Assembly (NCBI GenBank): GCA_963779685.1
Contig: CAVZZG010000001.1
Location: forward strand, 1,116,001-1,180,000
From: CAVZZG01 sp963779685
GTDB taxonomy: Bacteria > Actinomycetota > Thermoleophilia > Gaiellales > F1-60-MAGs149
Length of the DNA: 64,000 nt
Direction: 5' to 3'
The notes below the pieces were generated by a model. It made no database searches. It saw only the letters and a list, made by a program, of their open reading frames with translations, and was not told where the DNA came from. Both the position numbers and the translations under genes were made by a program. Shown piece after piece: positions 1 to 7,783 of this stretch (position 1 is its first letter; the number at the start of each line of letters is the position of its first letter).

Positions 1-1077
1 GCCGGCCTGATCAGCGTCAACGGCTCCAGCAAGTCGCGGTCGCTGATCGAGCGCGCGGTCACGGCCGGCGCCCGTGTCACGCTCGACAGCGCCCGCGAGC
101 TCGACCACGTGGTCGACGTCGCCCGCGAGACCGGCCTGCCGGCGCGGGTGCGCCTGCGCGTGCGCCCGCGGCTCACCGGCATCGAAGCGCCGAGTGACTT
201 CCTCGCCGACGAGGTGCCGATCCGCCAGATCGGGCAGGCCTACAAGCCGGGCATCCCGCCGGGCGAGCTCGCCGAGGTCGCCCGCCGCGCCCTGGCTGCC
301 CCGGGCGTCGACCTGATCGGACTCCACGTCCACTTCGCCCGGCAGACGACCGACCTCGAGATCTGGCGGTCGCTCGTCGGCAGCTTCGTCGAGCAGATCG
401 CGGAACTGGTTGCCGAGCTGCCCGGGTGGAGGCCCCGGGAGCTCGATCTCGGGGGCGGGTTCGCCACCCCGCGCGACCCGACCGGGCGCGCGTTCAGCCG
501 CGGCCGTGACCGGCCTGCGGCGCCCTCCATCGAGGAGCATGCGCTGGTGGTCGGCTCGGCGCTGGCCGATGGGCTGCGGGAGCACGGCATCGACCCGGCC
601 GGAACGGTGCTGGAGGTGGAGCCGGGACGTGCGCTGTACGCCGATACCGGCATCCACCTGGCGCGCGTGCGCAACGTGAAGCGGCAGACCGACCCGGAGT
701 CCCGTGTCTGGGTCGAGACCGACACGTCGGAGCAGTTCCTGCTCGACACCATCATCGAGGGAGTCCGCTGGACCGTGCTGGTCGACGGGCGCGACGAGCC
801 TGCATCGCTGACGGCCGACATCACGGGCATCTCCTGCGGGTTCGACTGCATCGTGCCGGACGCGCAGCTGCCCGCGACCGCGGTCGGGGACCTGTTGGTC
901 TTCCTCGACACCGGGGCGTACCAGGAGGCCTGCGCGACCAACTTCAACGGCCTGCCTCGGCCGGCGATGGTGCTCGTGCGCGGCGGCGATGCCTTCGTCA
1001 TCCGGCGGCGCGAGACGATCGACGACGTCCTCGCGCGCGACCTGGTCCCCGCTCACCTGACTCGAGAGGCTTCGTGA
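1..1077 (+). CDS. PLP-dependent decarboxylase, LysA/ornithine decarboxylase-like (5' end outside window)
   Basis: The reading frame is open from base 1, so the N-terminus, including the PLP-lysine region, lies upstream. The visible part reads as the C-terminal part of the barrel and the beta domain of fold-type III decarboxylases (diaminopimelate, ornithine or arginine decarboxylase family). It shows LISVNGSSKS and ARVTLDSARELD near the edge, the barrel motif HVHFARQTTD, a glycine-rich LDLGGGF phosphate-binding loop, EPGRALYADTG, and the C-terminal GDLLVFLDTGAYQEACATNFNG. The canonical CDS motif that supplies the second active-site cysteine appears here as SCGFDCIV. The family decarboxylates amino acids in the cytoplasm with PLP; the substrate cannot be assigned. 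The next gene starts on the last base of the stop codon, so the two are co-transcribed. Confidence 0.8.
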   Translation, partial: AGLISVNGSSKSRSLIERAVTAGARVTLDSARELDHVVDVARETGLPARVRLRVRPRLTGIEAPSDFLADEVPIRQIGQAYKPGIPPGELAEVARRALAAPGVDLIGLHVHFARQTTDLEIWRSLVGSFVEQIAELVAELPGWRPRELDLGGGFATPRDPTGRAFSRGRDRPAAPSIEEHALVVGSALADGLREHGIDPAGTVLEVEPGRALYADTGIHLARVRNVKRQTDPESRVWVETDTSEQFLLDTIIEGVRWTVLVDGRDEPASLTADITGISCGFDCIVPDAQLPATAVGDLLVFLDTGAYQEACATNFNGLPRPAMVLVRGGDAFVIRRRETIDDVLARDLVPAHLTREAS

Positions 1078-1520
1078 TGCGCATCCACCACGTCGGTGTC
1101 ACCGTCGCCGATCTCGAGCGCTCGCTGCGCTTCTACCGCGATCTGCTGGGTCTCCAGGTGCTGCACACGGGCGTCGACGAGGGTGCGTGGATCGACGACG
1201 TGCTGGGCATCGATGGCGCGGTGATCGCGACGGCCGACCTCGACGCCGGCGACGGGCGGATCATCGAGTTGGTGGAGTACCGGAGTCCGCGCGAGCCAGC
1301 GGCCGTCACGCGCTGCTCGCAGCCTGGCACGCTGCACCTGGCGGTGGTCGTCGATTCCGTCGCCGGGACGCTCGCCAGGATCGCCGCGGCCGGCGGAACG
1401 GTCGTCTCGCGGCGGCCCGCGACTGTCGATCTGGCGGAATCGAGCTGGCATGGGGTCACGGTGGCTTACACTCGCGATCCTGATGGCGCCATCGTCGAAC
1501 TGGTGGAGGTGGCCGGATGA
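1077..1520 (+). CDS. VOC (glyoxalase/bleomycin-resistance fold) family protein
   Basis: A 147-residue single-domain protein that opens with IHHVGVTVADLERSLRFYRDLLGL, the classic first beta-alpha-beta-beta-beta module of the vicinal-oxygen-chelate fold, followed by a second module containing LHLAVVVDSV and RDPDGAIVELVE. Metal ligands are probably His4, Glu in the first module, His in GTLHLAV and Glu near the end, as in methylmalonyl-CoA epimerase and lactoylglutathione lyase. The ATG at 1077 is preferred; an in-frame GTG sits one codon upstream. It overlaps its upstream neighbour by one base and its downstream neighbour by four (ATGA), so it belongs to a three-gene unit with the decarboxylase and the carboxypeptidase. 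The reaction is unknown. Confidence 0.8.
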   Translation: MRIHHVGVTVADLERSLRFYRDLLGLQVLHTGVDEGAWIDDVLGIDGAVIATADLDAGDGRIIELVEYRSPREPAAVTRCSQPGTLHLAVVVDSVAGTLARIAAAGGTVVSRRPATVDLAESSWHGVTVAYTRDPDGAIVELVEVAG

Positions 1521-3031
1521 CGGCTGAGCGGAACCTCGTCGAGCTGAAGCGCCTCCTGACCGAGGCGTCGGACATGAACTCGGCGTGTGCCGTGCTGTCG
1601 TGGGACCAGACCACGTACATGCCGGCGGGTGGCGGGCCGACGCGGGGTCGGCAGCTGGCGTTGCTCAGCAGCACGGCCCACCGGCTGGCCACCGATCCCG
1701 AGATCGGCCGGTTGCTCGACGCTCTGGAACCGCATGCCGCCGGGCTCGATCCCGAGTCCGACGACGCGGCCCTACTGCGGCGTGCGCGGCGCGATTTCGA
1801 GCACCTGACCCGCGTCCCGGCCGCCTTCGTGGCCGAGTTCACGGAGCACCAGGCGGCGTCCTACGAGGCCTGGATCCGGGCACGTCCCGCCGACGACTTC
1901 GCGGCCGTCGAGCCCTTCCTCGAGCGCACGCTCGAGTACAGCCGCAGGCTCGCCGAATACCGGCCGGGGTTCGCCCACGTCGCGGATCCGCTGATCGACG
2001 ACGCGGATGAGGGAATGACGGCCGCGAGCGTGGCCGCGGTGTTCGCCACCCTGCGCAGCGAGCTGCGGCCCATCGTGCAGGCGATCGCCGCCCAGGCGCC
2101 GGCCGACACCGGATTCCTGCAGCAGCACTTCGACGAGGACGCGCAGCTCGCGTTCGGGCTCGAGGTCGCGCGGCGGTTCGGGTTCGACTTCGATCGCGGC
2201 CGTCAGGATCAGAGCGCCCACCCCTACATGACGCGCTTCGCATGGGGCGACGTGCGCATCACCACCGCGATCCGGGCCGACCGGTTCGCAGCCGGGTTCT
2301 TCGGCACGCTGCACGAGACCGGGCACGGGCTGTACGAGCAGGGCACGCGGCCCGAGCTGGACGGGCTGCCCACGGGGCACGGTGCCTCCGCCGGCGTGCA
2401 CGAGAGCCAGTCACGGCTCTGGGAGAACGTCGTCGGCCGCAGCCGCGGCTTCTGGGAGTACCACTACCCGCTGCTGCAGGCGGCGTTCCCCGGCCAGCTG
2501 GGAGATGTCCCGATGGAGCCGTTCTACCGGGCTGTCAACCGCGTCGAACCGTCCCTGATCCGCATCTACGCCGATGAGGTGACCTACAACCTGCACGTGA
2601 TCCTGCGGTTCGAGCTCGAGCTGGAGCTCCTCGAGGGCAAACTCGCCGTCCGCGACCTGCCCGAGGCATGGCGCGCCCGGTACGCCGCCGATCTGGTCGC
2701 ACCGACCGACGATCGCGATGGCGTGTTGCAGGACGTCCACTGGTTCGGCGGCCACGTCGGCGGTGTCTTCCACGGGTATGCGCTCGGCAACATCATCTGC
2801 GCCCAGCTGTACGCGGCCGCGATGCGGGCACACCCCGATATCCCGGCGGAGACCGCTGCCGGGCGGTTTGGCACGCTGCATACGTGGCTGCGCGACCACG
2901 TCCACGTCCACGGCGCCAAGTTCCCGCCGGCGGAGCTCGTGCAGAAGGCGACCGGCAACCCCCTCGACGTCGCGCCCTACATCGCCTACCTGCGCGCCAA
3001 GTACGGCGAGCTCTACGAACTCGGCGCGTGA
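1517..3031 (+). CDS. Carboxypeptidase M32 (thermostable carboxypeptidase Taq family)
   Basis: A 504-residue zinc metallocarboxypeptidase, the usual length for family M32. The zinc-binding HEXXH motif is visible as HETGH at about residue 266, inside GTLHETGHGLYEQG. It is followed by the conserved HESQSRLWENVVGRS segment that supplies the third zinc ligand, and by the C-terminal DVHWFGGHVGGVFHGYALGNI. Early sequence LSWDQTTYMP is also typical of the family. It should remove C-terminal residues from peptides in the cytoplasm. No signal peptide is seen. The ATG overlaps the preceding stop (ATGA), so translation is probably coupled to the VOC gene. Confidence 0.93.
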   Translation: MTAERNLVELKRLLTEASDMNSACAVLSWDQTTYMPAGGGPTRGRQLALLSSTAHRLATDPEIGRLLDALEPHAAGLDPESDDAALLRRARRDFEHLTRVPAAFVAEFTEHQAASYEAWIRARPADDFAAVEPFLERTLEYSRRLAEYRPGFAHVADPLIDDADEGMTAASVAAVFATLRSELRPIVQAIAAQAPADTGFLQQHFDEDAQLAFGLEVARRFGFDFDRGRQDQSAHPYMTRFAWGDVRITTAIRADRFAAGFFGTLHETGHGLYEQGTRPELDGLPTGHGASAGVHESQSRLWENVVGRSRGFWEYHYPLLQAAFPGQLGDVPMEPFYRAVNRVEPSLIRIYADEVTYNLHVILRFELELELLEGKLAVRDLPEAWRARYAADLVAPTDDRDGVLQDVHWFGGHVGGVFHGYALGNIICAQLYAAAMRAHPDIPAETAAGRFGTLHTWLRDHVHVHGAKFPPAELVQKATGNPLDVAPYIAYLRAKYGELYELGA

Positions 3032-3085
3032 TACGCGGGTTTTCCGCGATGCGCGACCGCCGCTGAGTCGCGGACAATGCCGCCC

Positions 3086-4348
3086 ATGGCCAGCATTCGC
3101 GGCCTCGGCGTCGATCCGTTCTCGCTTCCGCGCGAGTGGCTTGCGCCCGAGGCTCCCGACCTGATCGACGTGGTGCGTGGCTGGGCCGAGCGTGACGTCA
3201 TGCCGGTCCGGCGCGAGCTCGACGAGGACTGGCGCGACCACCGCCTGGCACGGCCCTTGCTGCACCGGCTGTGCGTCGACCTCGGCTACCAGCGGGCCTG
3301 CTGGCCGGCCGAGTACGGCGGTCTGGGCATCTCGACCATCACGTCGTGCCTCATGCTCGAGGAGATGGCTCGCGCCGATGCCGGGCTCGCCACCGCCGCG
3401 AGCTGCTCGATCTGGGCCATGTCGCCCATCTTCCCGCCCGTGGAGAACACCCCGCTCATGGAGCGGTACACGCCGCGGTTCCTCGACCCCGAACGCTGGT
3501 ATGTCGGTTGCGTCGCCCTGACTGACGGCCACTCGGGGTCCGACGTCGAGAACATCGACGGCACCCACGGCCGCTACGTCAGCACGCGGGCGCGCCGCGA
3601 CGGCGACGAGTGGGTGATCACGGGCCACAAGCTCTGGCCGACCAACTCGGGCGGGATGGCCGACGTCTTCGCGGTGTTCTGCACCACCGACGCCGGCGCC
3701 GGGGACGACGGCGTCGCGATCATCTACGTCGACGCCGATACGCCGGGCGTCACCCAGGGGCCCCCGTACCGGAAGGCCGGGATGGCAGCGGACGCCAACG
3801 GCGATATCTGGTTCGAGGAGGCGAGAGTGCCGCTCGCGAACCGGGCGCACGGGCCGGGCGCGGACGCCGAGCGGGCACGGGCGATGATCACGTCCGGCAA
3901 CGTCGGCACGGCCGCCACCTGTCTCGGCGTCATGCGCAACCTGTACGAGATCGTCCGCGACTGGTGCGATACGCGGATCGTGGCAGGGCGGCCCCTGAAG
4001 GAGCACTCCATCACGGCTGCGGTGCTCTCGGACATCGTGACGTCGATCGAGGTCAGCCGGGCGGAGACCTACCTCAAGGCCCGCATGCTCGAGTGCCCGG
4101 ACGTCTACGGGCCGCGCCACACGCCCGAGATGCTCGCCCGCACGCGGGTGACGAAGCTGTTCGTCGCCGACCGTCTGACCATGGTGGCCAACCAGGTGCT
4201 CGACCTGATGGGCGCGCAGGGGTACGCCCGCGAGGGCGATGCCGAGAAGCACTGGCGCGATGCCAAGATCATGAGCCTGTGGATGGGCAGCCGCGCGTTG
4301 CCCCAACTCGACATCGCACGCTGGTTCTTCGACGTCGAGAGCTACTGA
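3086..4348 (+). CDS. Acyl-CoA dehydrogenase
   Basis: About 420 residues with the three-domain acyl-CoA dehydrogenase layout: N-terminal helical domain ending in PAEYGGLGIS, middle beta domain with ALTDGHSGSDVENI (FAD/substrate loop) and WVITGHKLWPTNSG, and C-terminal helical domain with QVLDLMGAQGYAREGDAEKHWRDAKI. It would oxidise an acyl-CoA to the enoyl-CoA and pass electrons to ETF. The catalytic glutamate of the usual IYEGT motif is replaced (SLWMGS). A Glu in DAERARAMITSGN lies where isovaleryl-CoA and long-chain dehydrogenases keep their base, so it may be of that subtype. Start: ATG 3086 is preferred over ATG 3077 because GACAAT at 3073-3078 could be a -10 box seven bases upstream. Confidence 0.88.
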   Translation: MASIRGLGVDPFSLPREWLAPEAPDLIDVVRGWAERDVMPVRRELDEDWRDHRLARPLLHRLCVDLGYQRACWPAEYGGLGISTITSCLMLEEMARADAGLATAASCSIWAMSPIFPPVENTPLMERYTPRFLDPERWYVGCVALTDGHSGSDVENIDGTHGRYVSTRARRDGDEWVITGHKLWPTNSGGMADVFAVFCTTDAGAGDDGVAIIYVDADTPGVTQGPPYRKAGMAADANGDIWFEEARVPLANRAHGPGADAERARAMITSGNVGTAATCLGVMRNLYEIVRDWCDTRIVAGRPLKEHSITAAVLSDIVTSIEVSRAETYLKARMLECPDVYGPRHTPEMLARTRVTKLFVADRLTMVANQVLDLMGAQGYAREGDAEKHWRDAKIMSLWMGSRALPQLDIARWFFDVESY

Positions 4349-4349
4349 C

Positions 4350-4366
4350 GGCCCGCCCGGCGGGCC
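4350..4366 (+). terminator. GC hairpin after acyl-CoA dehydrogenase
   Basis: GGCCCGC and GCGGGCC form a perfect 7-bp stem with a 3-base loop, starting two bases after the stop codon of the dehydrogenase. No U-tract follows. Such bare GC hairpins are common at gene ends in high-GC actinobacteria, so a terminator or 3'-end stabiliser role is inferred. Confidence 0.5.
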
Positions 4367-4486
4367 CCAGGATCCGGGAACGCCGTGGCAACCCGTGGTT
4401 CTGACGCTCCTCCCGCGGACGGGACGGTGGCAGCGCCCGGCCCGAACAGGTAGGATCGCGGCGGAAGACCAGGAACGGAGGATCCC

Positions 4487-4891
4487 TTGGCGCACATCCT
4501 AGTCGCGTACGACGGCTCGCAGCCGGCGGACGTCGCGCTCGACCAGGCCGCGATGGCCGCGAAGTCCATGGGCGCATCCCTGTCGGTGCTCAGCGTCGTG
4601 CCCGTCACCAGCGGAAAGGGCGGCGCCATCGATCCGACGTCGGATCACGCAGAGCATGACCGGCAGCTCAACGCGGCCGTCGAGCGGCTGCGCGGGCATG
4701 GGGTCGAGGCCACCCCGCTGAAGAGCGTGGGCCACCCGGCCGACGCGATCTGCACCGTCGCCGAGGAGAAGAACGTCGACCTGATCGTGATCGGCCATCG
4801 CGGGCTGCATGGCATCGAGCGGTTCATGATGGGCTCCGTGTCGACGCGCGTGGCGCAGCACGCGCACTGCAGCGTGCTGATCGCGCGGTAG
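4487..4891 (+). CDS. Universal stress protein, UspA family
   Basis: A 134-residue single UspA domain beginning HILVAYDGSQPADVALDQA. The C-terminal ATP-binding signature is present: G-H-R-G, then nine residues, then G-S (IGHRGLHGIERFMMGS), so it is probably an ATP-binding Usp protein. Its role is general stress tolerance. The start codon is TTG at 4487, supported by the strong Shine-Dalgarno GGAGG at 4477-4481; no ATG is available at the conserved N-terminus. A -10-like TAGGAT at 4451-4456 gives a short leader. It stands alone between the acyl-CoA dehydrogenase and the toxin-antitoxin pair. Confidence 0.9.
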   Translation: MAHILVAYDGSQPADVALDQAAMAAKSMGASLSVLSVVPVTSGKGGAIDPTSDHAEHDRQLNAAVERLRGHGVEATPLKSVGHPADAICTVAEEKNVDLIVIGHRGLHGIERFMMGSVSTRVAQHAHCSVLIAR

Positions 4892-4907
4892 ATCTGCGTG
4901 GCATGAT

Positions 4908-4927
4908 CATGCTACATTTGTAGCATG
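4908..4927 (+). promoter_or_regulatory. Palindrome overlapping antitoxin start codon (predicted autoregulatory operator)
   Basis: CATGCTACA and TGTAGCATG form 9-bp perfect arms around a TT centre. The final ATG of the right arm is the antitoxin start codon. Type II antitoxins bind palindromes at their own promoter, and here the operator would also cover the translation start. The palindrome is seen directly; binding is inferred. Confidence 0.7.
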
Positions 4928-5176
4928 GCTCGGATTCGCGTCAGCACCACGGTGGACGCCGACCTGCTCGACCGCGCGCGCCTCGCCCATGGCGGAACCA
5001 CGGACGCGGCGTTGTTCGACTCCGCGATGCGCGCGTTCCTCGCCGCCAGGCGAGCCGCCGAGATCGACGCGTCCTACGAGCAGTACGTGTCGATGCCGAT
5101 CGAGACCACCGACGAGTGGGGCGACCTGGAAGCGTTCCGGCGGTCGCTGGCCGGGCTTCGTGCGGACTCCGGATGA
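4925..5176 (+). CDS. Ribbon-helix-helix antitoxin (MazE/VapB-like)
   Basis: An 83-residue protein. Its N-terminal half (ARIRVSTTVDADLLDRARLAHGG, then TDAALFDSAMRAFLAARR) has the strand-helix-helix pattern of ribbon-helix-helix antitoxins that bind DNA as dimers. The acidic, low-complexity C-terminal half (YVSMPIETTDEWGDLEAF) is the type of tail that wraps the toxin. It overlaps the following toxin gene by four bases (ATGA), the usual antitoxin-first order. The start ATG lies inside a 20-bp palindrome, which suggests tight autoregulation. The exact antitoxin family is not certain. Confidence 0.8.
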   Translation: MARIRVSTTVDADLLDRARLAHGGTTDAALFDSAMRAFLAARRAAEIDASYEQYVSMPIETTDEWGDLEAFRRSLAGLRADSG

Positions 5177-5499
5177 CCGCGGCTCGACGCGGGGACGTCT
5201 TCTGGTGCGAGACCCCTGCCGGCCGGCGCCCGGTGGCGATCCTGACACGCGACGCGGCCATCCCGCACCTGGGCCGGGTGCTCGTCGCGCTCGCCACGAC
5301 GAACGTCCGCGGCCTTCCGTCCGAGGTCACGCTCGAGCCCGGCGTCGATCCGGTGCCGCTCCGGTGCGTCCTGAACCTCGACACGCCGGAGGTCGTTCCG
5401 GTCGCCCGCCTGACGCAACGACTCGGTGCCCTCGGGTCACGGCGGATGGACGAGGTCTGTGCGGCGCTCGCGGTCGCCGCAGGGTGCGACGGCGCCTGA
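5173..5499 (+). CDS. MazF/PemK-family endoribonuclease toxin
   Basis: A 108-residue toxin. RRGDVFWCETPAGRRPVAILTRD matches the first strands of the MazF/PemK SH3-like barrel (RGdvw.v...grRPvlvls.d). VLVALATTNVRGLPSEVTLEP carries the central strands with the conserved Thr/Ser active-site segment, and LNLDTPEVVPVARLTQRLGAL is the standard end of the fold. Members cleave mRNA at short specific sequences. The ATG at 5173 overlaps the antitoxin stop; an upstream in-frame ATG at 5116 would extend into the antitoxin gene and has no support. The pair is a likely chromosomal addiction or stress module. Confidence 0.88.
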   Translation: MTAARRGDVFWCETPAGRRPVAILTRDAAIPHLGRVLVALATTNVRGLPSEVTLEPGVDPVPLRCVLNLDTPEVVPVARLTQRLGALGSRRMDEVCAALAVAAGCDGA

Positions 5500-5511
5500 T
5501 CCGGCCCGGCC

Positions 5512-5531
5512 GGTAGGGCTTCCGGCCTACC
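5512..5531 (+). terminator. Hairpin downstream of toxin gene
   Basis: GGTAGG and CCTACC form a 6-bp stem with an 8-base loop, 13 bases after the toxin stop codon. There is no U-tract. It may end the toxin-antitoxin transcript. Confidence 0.4.
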
Positions 5532-5545
5532 CCGAAGCGGCACCT

Positions 5546-5717
5546 AGGGCCCGTCTCAGCAGGTGAACGCGCCACCTGGCATGCCCTGCGACGTCGTGCT
5601 GGTGACCGCGACCGCTCGCCAAGACATCCCTTGTCAGGTATTGGCTTCGCGGCCGCGCTTCCCATCACGAGGCCGCAGCGGGCGCCACCTGCCACGTCAC
5701 CTCCTGAGACGGGCCCT
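5546..5717. mobile_element. MITE-like element with 21-bp terminal inverted repeats
   Basis: The two ends carry inverted repeats of 21 bases (5546-5566 and 5697-5717) that match at 20 of 21 positions, beginning AGGGCCCGTCTCAG inward from each side. The 130-bp interior holds no convincing gene and contains a direct repeat GCGCCACCTG near both inner edges. Size and ends fit a miniature inverted-repeat transposable element or a solo remnant of an insertion sequence. No clear target-site duplication is seen. It fills most of the 322-base gene-free stretch between the toxin gene and prkA; the rest of that stretch holds the toxin hairpin and the prkA promoter and leader. Confidence 0.6.
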
Positions 5718-5739
5718 TATACATTCCGCGGTCGCATCC

Positions 5740-5745
5740 GATAAT
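5740..5745 (+). promoter_or_regulatory. Predicted prkA operon -10 element
   Basis: GATAAT lies 77 bases upstream of the chosen prkA start and directly outside the right end of the MITE-like element. It would give a leader of about 70 bases ending in a GAGGAGC Shine-Dalgarno. The -35 position falls on or beside the last bases of the element, so the insertion may have shaped this promoter. Confidence 0.4.
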
Positions 5746-5821
5746 GGGGTATGGGCCGCCACCCCCTGGCTGCCAGGTGTATTCCTTCCCTGCCGATGCT
5801 CGCCCGCCGAGGAGCACGCTG

Positions 5822-7777
5822 ATGGCCGTTCCCGAGCCGTCTGGCGATCTCTTCCACGAGCTGCACGAGGCCGCACTGCGACTGCAGCGCACCGGGGTGG
5901 CCCCGATCACCCTCGACGAGTACGTCGAGCTCGTGCGCCAGCGGCCGACGATCGCCGCCGGTGCCCACAGCCGGGTGTTCTCGCTGCTCGCCGCCGGTGG
6001 GTTCGAGGCCGAGGGCGCCGAGCACGAGCATCAGGTGCCGCGATTCTTCCGCCACGAGGTGTTCGGCATCGAACGCCCGCTGGCGGATATCGGTCGCTAC
6101 TTCGAGGCAGCCGGAAGCGGCCACGAGACCCGCCGTCGCATCCTGCTGCTGTGGGGGCCGCCCGGCGGCGCGAAGTCGACGCTCGCGACGCTGGTCAAGC
6201 GCGGGCTCGAGCGCTGGTCGCACACCGACGAGGGCGCGGTCTACGCGATCCAGGGATGCCCCATGCACGAGGAGCCTCTGCACCTCGTCCCGTCCTTCGG
6301 CGGGCCGGATGCCGTCGACCTGCGATCGAAGGTCGCGGCCTACACGGGCGTCACGGTCGAGGGCGAGCTCTGCCCCCACTGCCGGTGGCGGGTCGACAAC
6401 GAGTTCGACGGCGACTTCTCGCGCGTGCCGATCGAGCGGATCTTCCTGTCCGAGGCGAAGCGCATCGGCATCGGCACCTTCGCGCCCTCGGATCCCAAGT
6501 CGATGTCGATGGAGCAGCTCACCGGCGGCATCAACTTCAAGGCCCTCGAGGCGCATGGCACGGACGACGACCCCCGCGTGCTCGACTGGGCCGGCGAGTT
6601 CATGAAGGCCAACCGGGGCATGCTCGAGCTCGTCGAGCTCTTCAAGAACCCGCGCGAGTTCCTCTACGGCCTGCTCTCGCTGGCCCAGGAGCGCCAGTTC
6701 AAGGTTGGCAAGTTCGGCTTCATCGACGCCGACATGGTGCTGCTCGCCCACACGAACGAGGCGGAGTTCCGCGCCTTCATGGGCGATCAGCGAAACGAGG
6801 CGCTTCGCGACCGGCTGATCACGGTGTCGGTGCCGTACAACCTGCGGGCGTCGGACGAACGGATGATCTACGAGAAGCTGCTGCAGGGCTCGAGCCGCCA
6901 GTTCCACGTCGATCCCCATGCCCTCACCGCGGCCGCCACGGTCTCCGTGCTGACGCGCCTGAAGGAGCATCCGAACCTGCCGCTGGTCGAGAAGCTTCGC
7001 CTGTACGACGGGCAGGAGACGAGCGGCAACTGGAAGCTCAACCAGGTCGCCGAGGTGCAGCGCGCGGCGGAGCGCGAGGGCATGGACGGCATCGGCCCGC
7101 GGCTCGTCATCAACGCGCTCTCCGCGGCCGTGGTAGAGGAACAGCGCGTCCACCCCGAGCGAGAGGCGTGCCTCACCGAGGTGATGGCGCTGCGGGCGCT
7201 GCGCACGGCCATCGAACGGCTCGAGCTGCCCGAGGAGACGCGCAAGAACTACCTGGCGCTGCTGACGGACGCGCGCAAGGAGCTCGACGCGACCCTCAAG
7301 GACGAGATCCGCAAGGCGTTCATCCCGGCCTTCGCCGACCAGGCCCAGACCCTGCTCGAGAACTACCTCACCAACTGCGAGGCGTACTGCCAGAAGGAAC
7401 GACTTCGCGATCAGATCACGGGTGAGGAGCTGGAGCCGGACGAGAAGCTGCTTCGGGCGGTCGAGGACAAGATCGGCGTGGCCGAGAACGCCAAGGACAG
7501 CTTCCGGCAGGGCGTGCTCATGCGCATCGGCATCTGGCTCCGCAAGGGGCGGCCGCTGACCTACAGGTCGGACGAGCAGCTCGGCCGCGCGATCGAGGCG
7601 CACCTCTTCGAGGAGATGCAGGACGTCGTCAGGATCACGGTCTCGAAGAAGAGCCCTGATCCCGAGCAGGCCAAGCGGCTGAACGAGGTCACCCGCGTCC
7701 TCTGCGAGGAGCGCGGCTACTGCACGACCTGCGCCAACGCCCTCCTCGACTACGTCGCGGCACTCCTCAACCGGTAG
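5822..7777 (+). CDS. prkA: PrkA serine protein kinase / AAA+ protein
   Basis: About 651 residues, the normal PrkA size. The N-terminal AAA+-like half contains the Walker A motif GPPGGAKST near residue 112, and the sequence continues with the family's long conserved core, for example CPMHEEPLHLVP, LCPHCRWRV, GKFGFIDADMVLLAHTNEAEF and RDRLITVSVPYNLR. The C-terminal part is the PrkA kinase-like domain. In Bacillus and enteric bacteria (YeaG) PrkA acts in sporulation or sustained-stress adaptation. The start at ATG 5822 follows GAGGAGC; an in-frame ATG at 5744 overlaps the predicted -10 box. It is the first gene of a three-gene operon with DUF444 and SpoVR, the conserved YeaG-YeaH-YcgB grouping. 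Confidence 0.95.
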   Translation: MAVPEPSGDLFHELHEAALRLQRTGVAPITLDEYVELVRQRPTIAAGAHSRVFSLLAAGGFEAEGAEHEHQVPRFFRHEVFGIERPLADIGRYFEAAGSGHETRRRILLLWGPPGGAKSTLATLVKRGLERWSHTDEGAVYAIQGCPMHEEPLHLVPSFGGPDAVDLRSKVAAYTGVTVEGELCPHCRWRVDNEFDGDFSRVPIERIFLSEAKRIGIGTFAPSDPKSMSMEQLTGGINFKALEAHGTDDDPRVLDWAGEFMKANRGMLELVELFKNPREFLYGLLSLAQERQFKVGKFGFIDADMVLLAHTNEAEFRAFMGDQRNEALRDRLITVSVPYNLRASDERMIYEKLLQGSSRQFHVDPHALTAAATVSVLTRLKEHPNLPLVEKLRLYDGQETSGNWKLNQVAEVQRAAEREGMDGIGPRLVINALSAAVVEEQRVHPEREACLTEVMALRALRTAIERLELPEETRKNYLALLTDARKELDATLKDEIRKAFIPAFADQAQTLLENYLTNCEAYCQKERLRDQITGEELEPDEKLLRAVEDKIGVAENAKDSFRQGVLMRIGIWLRKGRPLTYRSDEQLGRAIEAHLFEEMQDVVRITVSKKSPDPEQAKRLNEVTRVLCEERGYCTTCANALLDYVAALLNR

Positions 7778-7783
7778 GTTCCC

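Noticed and set aside
2411..4495. Minus-strand open frame of 694 codons opposite the M32 and acyl-CoA dehydrogenase genes
   Set aside because: Antisense shadow with no recognisable motif; both plus-strand genes are well supported.
5567..5696. Interior of the MITE-like element as a transposase fragment on the minus strand
   Set aside because: A short frame reading PIPDKGCLGERSRS was considered, but similarity to IS5-type transposase ends is too weak to call.
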